DNA of 64,000 nt from Paralichthys olivaceus (lineage: Eukaryota > Chordata > Actinopteri > Pleuronectiformes > Paralichthyidae), in NCBI RefSeq assembly GCF_024713975.1, contig NC_091105.1, forward strand, positions 17,492,439 to 17,556,438. The letters run 5' to 3'. A model generated the notes under the pieces. That model saw nothing but the letters and a program-made list of their open reading frames with translations. It was not told the DNA's origin and did no database searches. Numbering within the stretch: the first letter of the stretch is position 1; each line of letters opens with the position of its first letter. This document shows positions 35,401 to 64,000 of the stretch, piece after piece. Position numbers and translations under genes: made by a program.

Positions 35401-36656
35401 AACAACTACTACCTTCACTGTTTTCTGAATCCAATGAGAAGTGTGGATGGTGTGTGATAGAAAAGTGCAGCATATAAGAGCACTGAATGAATGTGTATGT
35501 CAATGTTACTTGTTGCGTAAATGACTCCAACATCTAAATGCAGTCCAGTTTGTGCTTTCAGAGGTGTCTGTTTGGCTCAGATGATCATTTTGAAGGATGT
35601 AATTTGTGTTGACAGTGCATCTTTTATTTTGTCCGGCCCATTCATATCAGTGGTGGAGGCTAAAGAGCAGAAACCTCTCTCTGGATATGTCATGAACCAC
35701 ATGCTCATCCAGCTGAACAAACACCTCTGAGACAGTCTGAACACAAACTGAACTTTAGATAAATAATGAATAATCTCAAAACAGAGCTGTCTAAAAGCAC
35801 TGCAATATTACATAACACTAAGGATATCCAGGAGCAGGCAGCATTATAGCTTATGTGACTTATAAGAACAGGCAAGTTCAATAAAATAAGAGTTAGCATG
35901 AGGTGAAAGAATAGATGCTTTTCTGTAAAAAGGGTAAATATATGCAATAATTATGTTGATGAAGTAAAAATGTGTTTCTCACTTTCCATGTTTAAAAAAA
36001 TACTAAAAACAAGATGTTTAACTAACGACACAACAAAGGCATAACCACAATTATGTTTAAATCAATGGAAATGTTGTCTGCTTGATGGACTTCATTTTAG
36101 GACATAATAGGGTTGCCAGTTGAATTCTTCACAAATCCTTTGTGGATCGAAATAAGTGAAGTGAAGGAGGATTTACTGCAGAGCTGTGGAAGCAGACTTG
36201 ATTTTACTCACTGGACCAACTGAGGGAGTCCTAAAAATGCTTCACTGTTTTATTTCCAATAGGTGTTGCAATGCATGCTCCACCTTTTGTCTAGAGGTGA
36301 TGTTAGGAGGGTGAAGAAGCTCTTGAGGTCCAATCCAGGACCACTTCACTGAAGTGCCACTGAGCAAGGCACTAGATGAAGTGACCTCCATCTCCTGTTG
36401 TCCTGCAGCAGAACGTGACCTCTGACCTCCACCCAGATGATCACCACCACACCCAGCCCTGCTCTCACACATGCACTACACCAGGCCGAGTGGAGGAGAT
36501 GCACCATCCCAACAGGTTGCAGTATTGGATCATGTCCTGCATCATCCTCCTCATTATCATCCTCCTCATCATCATCATCCTCCTCTTCCTCACCAAGCCT
36601 GTGGCAGCTTACCAGTTTCCGGAGCCGACTATACACACTTTGAGCGGAGACGCCAT
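30762..36656 (-). CDS. gpd1l: Glycerol-3-phosphate dehydrogenase 1-like protein (NAD+)
   Basis: Cytosolic NAD-dependent glycerol-3-phosphate dehydrogenase family: interconverts dihydroxyacetone phosphate and glycerol 3-phosphate with NADH; human GPD1L also affects the cardiac sodium channel. My model gives 351 residues, equal to human GPD1L. Exons: 36656-36613, 35342-35165, 34854-34714, 33047-32909, 32341-32229, 32059-31823, 31618-31512, 30858-30762. The NAD-binding motif GSGNWG (residues 11-16) is split across the exon 1/2 junction. Other blocks: [115 protein letters not shown] (Lys205, the catalytic lysine position), [53 protein letters not shown]-terminal CLQSHPEHM. Family choice of gpd1l over gpd1 rests on [19 protein letters not shown] and the position next to osbpl10. 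The exon 5 acceptor abuts a (TG)n tract (32344-32404). Confidence 0.96.
32344..32404 (-). repeat. (TG)n tract on the transcript strand, abutting the gpd1l exon 5 acceptor
   Basis: About 30 uninterrupted CA units on the plus strand, i.e. (TG)n in the gpd1l transcript, leading directly to TGTGTGTAG|GCAG at exon 5 (first exon base 32341). The usual pyrimidine tract is replaced by UG repeat. Open frames through it (HTHTHT, VCVCVC) are not real. Confidence 0.95.
33478..33680 (-). mobile_element. SINE-like fish repeat, reverse orientation, gpd1l intron 3
   Basis: Starts AATGGTCTGTATTTATATAG, continues GGCCACTCAAAGTGTTTCAA and GCAGCACTTTCTCTATCACA, and ends in CTTGCCCAAAGACACTTTGG. Same family as 25935-26170 and 57485-57710; the tRNA-box end is missing. 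Confidence 0.65.
34120..34340. repeat. Fish repeat of the 'cctccgcc' type in gpd1l intron 3
   Basis: Begins TTAATACCTCCACTGATGAG and GGTTATATTTTCATCAGTGT, then AGAAACTTGGTACGAAGAGT, and AGATCCAGATCAGGATCAGG near the other end. Related to the 29205-29990 cluster. No coding potential. Confidence 0.55.
36536..36600. repeat. Imperfect (TCC/TCA)n trinucleotide tract in gpd1l intron 1
   Basis: Pyrimidine-rich run of CTC, ATC, TCC units just past the exon 1 donor (exon 1 ends at 36613). It makes a false Ile/Leu-rich 'membrane helix' in the plus-strand frame and an Asp/Glu run in the minus-strand frame. Confidence 0.85.
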
Positions 36657-36726
36657 GGATGAAGATCAGCGGTCCTCTCCGGTTCGTCTCCTCACAAACA
36701 CAGCGGCCGAGTCCGTCTACTGCTGA

Positions 36727-36734
36727 TGACGTCA
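36727..36734. promoter_or_regulatory. Palindromic cAMP-response element TGACGTCA upstream of gpd1l
   Basis: Exact 8-base CRE/ATF consensus, 71 bases upstream of the gpd1l ATG on the coding strand, within GC-rich leader sequence. Position close to the start is where functional CREs usually lie. Binding is inferred. Confidence 0.6.
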
Positions 36735-37254
36735 CATACCTCGTCGCACACCAGCCTGTTGGGAGTTGTAGTTTATTTACATTTTTCCTCGTTGACGTGG
36801 TCCTGCAGATTACATAACAGGATGGTTATAGAATGGCTGCCTTCTACTAAACACTTGAAATAATATAAAGTGATATTATTGTTTTACTATTGAGTATTAT
36901 ATGGTAATTATAGTATGTAATAAACAACAATAATATATATAATATTTTATATAATACACAGCAAAAATAATACATCATTTATAGATATTATATATTGGAT
37001 AGTAAATTATATATATTATTTATAATAATGAATATTTAATGTATTAGGATGAGAGTATGATGTGTGTGCAGACACAACACAGGATCGTGTCTCTGTGGGG
37101 AACAGTTATCTGTCCAGGTCCTGCTGATCAAGTTATTATCCACAGTGCATAAATGCTACATATATTGATCAAAACTGCTACATATATTGTAAAAAAAGGA
37201 CAATAAATACATCAGTCGACTTGATTGATCAACTATATCCAGATAGAATACAAA

Positions 37255-37600
37255 TGAGGGCCACTTCAGGCAATGATGCAGCACTTCTGACCACTTTTTG
37301 CCCCGAACAAAATGGATGTGATGTGGCCCACTTGTAAAGTAGCAAATGTGGCCCAAATGTCCCAAAACATAAGTGGACCTTTTTGGCGAACATAAGGTTC
37401 TCTAAACAACGTCTAATCTAGATGTGAACCTAAAGTGGTCCATGTGCTAAATGGTGAATATGGCCCAAATAGCACAAAGCAAAGTTGGGCCACCTTTGGC
37501 TCCTTTGTAGACATGTGGTATTGCTATGGCTTACTTGTGGCCCAGATCGGGAGCAGCCTGTATCTGGGCTGGATGATAGTGTGGCAGTGAGATAGTGTGA
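37255..37600 (+). repeat. 'tGGCCCAca' family repeat, longer copy
   Basis: Contains GGGCCACTTCAGGCAATGAT, ACAAAATGGATGTGATGTGG, CCCACTTGTAAAGTAGCAAA, GTGGCCCAAATG, and TGGCCCAGATCGGGAGCAGC. The part 37255-37370 is the reverse complement of about 42610-42735, showing the two are inverted copies. Class unknown; no ORF. Confidence 0.65.
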
Positions 37601-38039
37601 GCCAAATCTGGAGCAAAACAACTTTGCTATGTGGGGACCTCATTTAGTCAATCCCTCCTGCTACCTCTGGAGACTTCGTTATGTAACTCCCAAATCTTCC
37701 CGTCAAAAAGTCTGCGAAGGAAACATGTCTTTCACCTGCTGATGATATCAAATGCAAATCACTGTTCAGTCCTCCAAACCTGTGTGTTTTAGGAATTGAG
37801 TGAAAACTATGACATATAAGTAGTCAAAAAAATAAATACAAACAAATGCATAATTCTGACGTTCCTATAATAAATGTGTCTGTTGCATTACTGAGGGACA
37901 ATCATGCTGCCAGCCTGTGATGCTGTGTGAGCTTTCACTGCATTATTGATTCCCTGTGGCTGGAGGAAGGGGGAGTAGCCCCTGCTGGAGGGGGAGTGAC
38001 CAACCCGGGATTTCCAAAATAAATACGCAATAACGTCAC

Positions 38040-38049
38040 AGAGAGAGAG

Positions 38050-38083
<34 letters not shown>
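38040..38083. repeat. (GA)n tract upstream of osbpl10
   Basis: About 20 GA units with one CACAGA interruption, ending some 190 bases before the osbpl10 ATG. May be within the 5' UTR or core promoter. Confidence 0.85.
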
Positions 38084-38084
<1 letters not shown>

Positions 38085-38271
38085 ACCGCAGTAAATTGGT
38101 CGGAATATCCCTCCGTGTAAACCTTGGGATGGAGTAAAACACCAGCAGCTCTCTCACTGCTGCATCACTTTGTCCGAACCTGCGATCAACCTTCACACCT
38201 CGCTCCTGTGGCTCCGCTGTGCCCCTGGTCCATCGCACTTCACAGAGTGGCGACGAGTCCCGAGCAGCAGC

Positions 38272-63026
<24,755 letters not shown>

Positions 63027-63420
63027 CCTTGGAGGCAGGTGGCGGCCAGTGCAGCGATCAGGGCCGGAGGATGACCCTCAAGGACATGAGGAGGGAGAGA
63101 GAGACAGATACAGACAGAAACAGAGACGGATGAGATGTGCCAGAACAAGAGGTGCCAAAGACTTTGTGTAAAATGGACAAACTCATAGTCCTGTCTAATC
63201 CTGTTTGCTCAGCAGTGAGTTGAGACTGATCTTACACGGGTATGTTTTAATATTACAGGATTCAGACACATACCTGGATTTGACGACAGAATGGGACTTT
63301 TTTTTCTTATAATAAATCCAAACCAACAGCTACTGCCATTCTAACTACTTACTTGTTTGCACAATGTACTCAGCAACTTTTGGTCACAACTGTTTTGCAC
63401 AACTAACTGTAAAATATATA
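63027..63420 (+). other. osbpl10 3' UTR with poly(A) signal
   Basis: Starts after TGA 63024-63026. AATAAA at 63311-63316 preceded by a T/U-rich run; cleavage would be near 63330. The remainder to about 63425 is plain AT-rich DNA. Confidence 0.7.
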
Positions 63421-63429
63421 TATATAACA

Positions 63430-63876
63430 ATCAGCCAGAGCATTATGACCACACAATGTTGAGGTGACATCACAGGACAATGACACATGTCAACCTCTGG
63501 GAAATACAGTATTCATGGGTGAGTGAACAGTTGATAATCGTAGAGTCCATATTGCAGATGTGGGAGACATTTGCAGTTGTAAAAACCTGAGGAAGACAAC
63601 TGGGTCGGAGTATATTCGAAAGGACCAGGGAGCATGGGATGCTGCTGGTCAGCAGTGGGGAGCACCCATCACAGTGATCAGAGCAGGAACCCTGGAGGAT
63701 GTGCAGGAACAAGTCTGATCCTCTGTTCGTCCATCTCTCAACTTACAGGACTGAAAGGATCTGCTGCTAATGTATCGCTGCCAGATACCACAAGGACCTT
63801 CAGAGGCCTTGTAGACAACATGCCTCAGTGGATCAACTGTGTGGAAGACAAGAGTGGTCATAATGTTTTGGCTCCT
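63430..63876. mobile_element. Inverted-repeat DNA element remnant downstream of osbpl10
   Basis: About 447 bp. Left arm TCAGCCAGAGCATTATGACC (from 63431), right arm on the minus strand GGAGCCAAAACATTATGACC (from 63875): 22-base inverted repeats with 18 matches. Near the right end ACCTTCAGAGGCCTTGTAGA and ACAACATGCCTCAGTGGATC are words I know from a common fish transposon whose full copies encode a transposase; here the interior is deleted and the remaining frames are broken. Superfamily not assigned. Confidence 0.7.
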
Positions 63877-64000
63877 CAGTATAGTATAAGCAGCACTGCA
63901 CATGTGTGAGTGTGTGTCTGGGTGTATGTCTGTGAGAGCGGATGAACCATATAGCCAGTTTGAACAAGCCTGAAAGCACATTTCATAGAACCCAGCGGGA
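63877..64000. other. Right edge of window, no feature seen
   Basis: Short stretch with a few GTGTG units and no coding or repeat signal I can support. Confidence 0.6.

Larger units (their letters stand above)
36657..38271. promoter_or_regulatory. Head-to-head upstream region of gpd1l and osbpl10
   Basis: 1.6 kb separates the two start codons. On the gpd1l side lies a perfect CRE (36727-36734). In the middle are a very AT-rich stretch (36840-37050) and a 'GGCCCA' family repeat (37255-37600). On the osbpl10 side are a (GA)n tract (38040-38083) and GC-rich leader DNA from about 38120. No coding exon is seen. Confidence 0.6.

Noticed and set aside
36415..36726. 103-codon plus-strand frame with a strongly hydrophobic Ile/Leu segment that looks like a single-pass membrane protein
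   Set aside because: It lies antisense to gpd1l exon 1 and its 'helix' is coded by a (TCC/TCA)n tract; no relative is known to me and all three frames are biased by the repeat.

Overview
This window is vertebrate nuclear DNA, almost certainly from a ray-finned (teleost) fish. The genes are split into many short exons with GT-AG introns. Long dinucleotide repeats are frequent, and the introns and spacers carry repeats of a kind common in fish genomes: L2-type LINE, Tc1 remnant, tRNA-box SINE, small inverted-repeat elements and a solo LTR. No bacterial, phage or CRISPR feature is present. All family and orthologue names rest on my own reading of the translated exons and remembered family sequences; no search was run.

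Layout: (1) 1-6652, minus strand: two CALHM-family channel genes in tandem, a CALHM5-like gene that runs off the left edge and a complete two-exon CALHM6-like gene. (2) 7801-17773, plus strand: cnot10, a CCR4-NOT subunit, 19 coding exons, 735 codons. (3) 24921-19912, minus strand, convergent with cnot10: tcaim, a mitochondrial protein, 10 coding exons, 501 codons. (4) 24922-30761: about 6 kb without coding exons, rich in repeats. (5) 36656-30762, minus strand: gpd1l, glycerol-3-phosphate dehydrogenase 1-like, 8 exons, 351 codons. (6) 38272-63026, plus strand, head-to-head with gpd1l about 1.6 kb away: osbpl10 (ORP10), a PH plus ORD lipid-transfer protein, 12 coding exons, 763 codons in my model. 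(7) 63027-64000: osbpl10 3' UTR and a small inverted-repeat element.

The genes are not an operon and share no single pathway: ion channels, mRNA deadenylation, mitochondrial function, glycerolipid/NADH metabolism and lipid exchange at membrane contacts. As I recall, GPD1L, OSBPL10, CNOT10 and TCAIM all lie on the short arm of human chromosome 3 and CALHM4/5/6 on 6q, so the window mixes two ancestral linkage groups.

I see no previously undescribed biological system. The most interesting signals are small. Two genes have a long (TG)n tract running straight into a coding-exon 3' splice site (gpd1l exon 5, osbpl10 last exon). osbpl10 has a NAGNAG acceptor and a candidate internal first exon that would make a PH-less short form. 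There is a 24-bp perfect telomere-repeat palindrome in fusion orientation, a perfect 17-bp-stem hairpin, three TTAA-flanked small elements of one family, and a well-delimited solo LTR.
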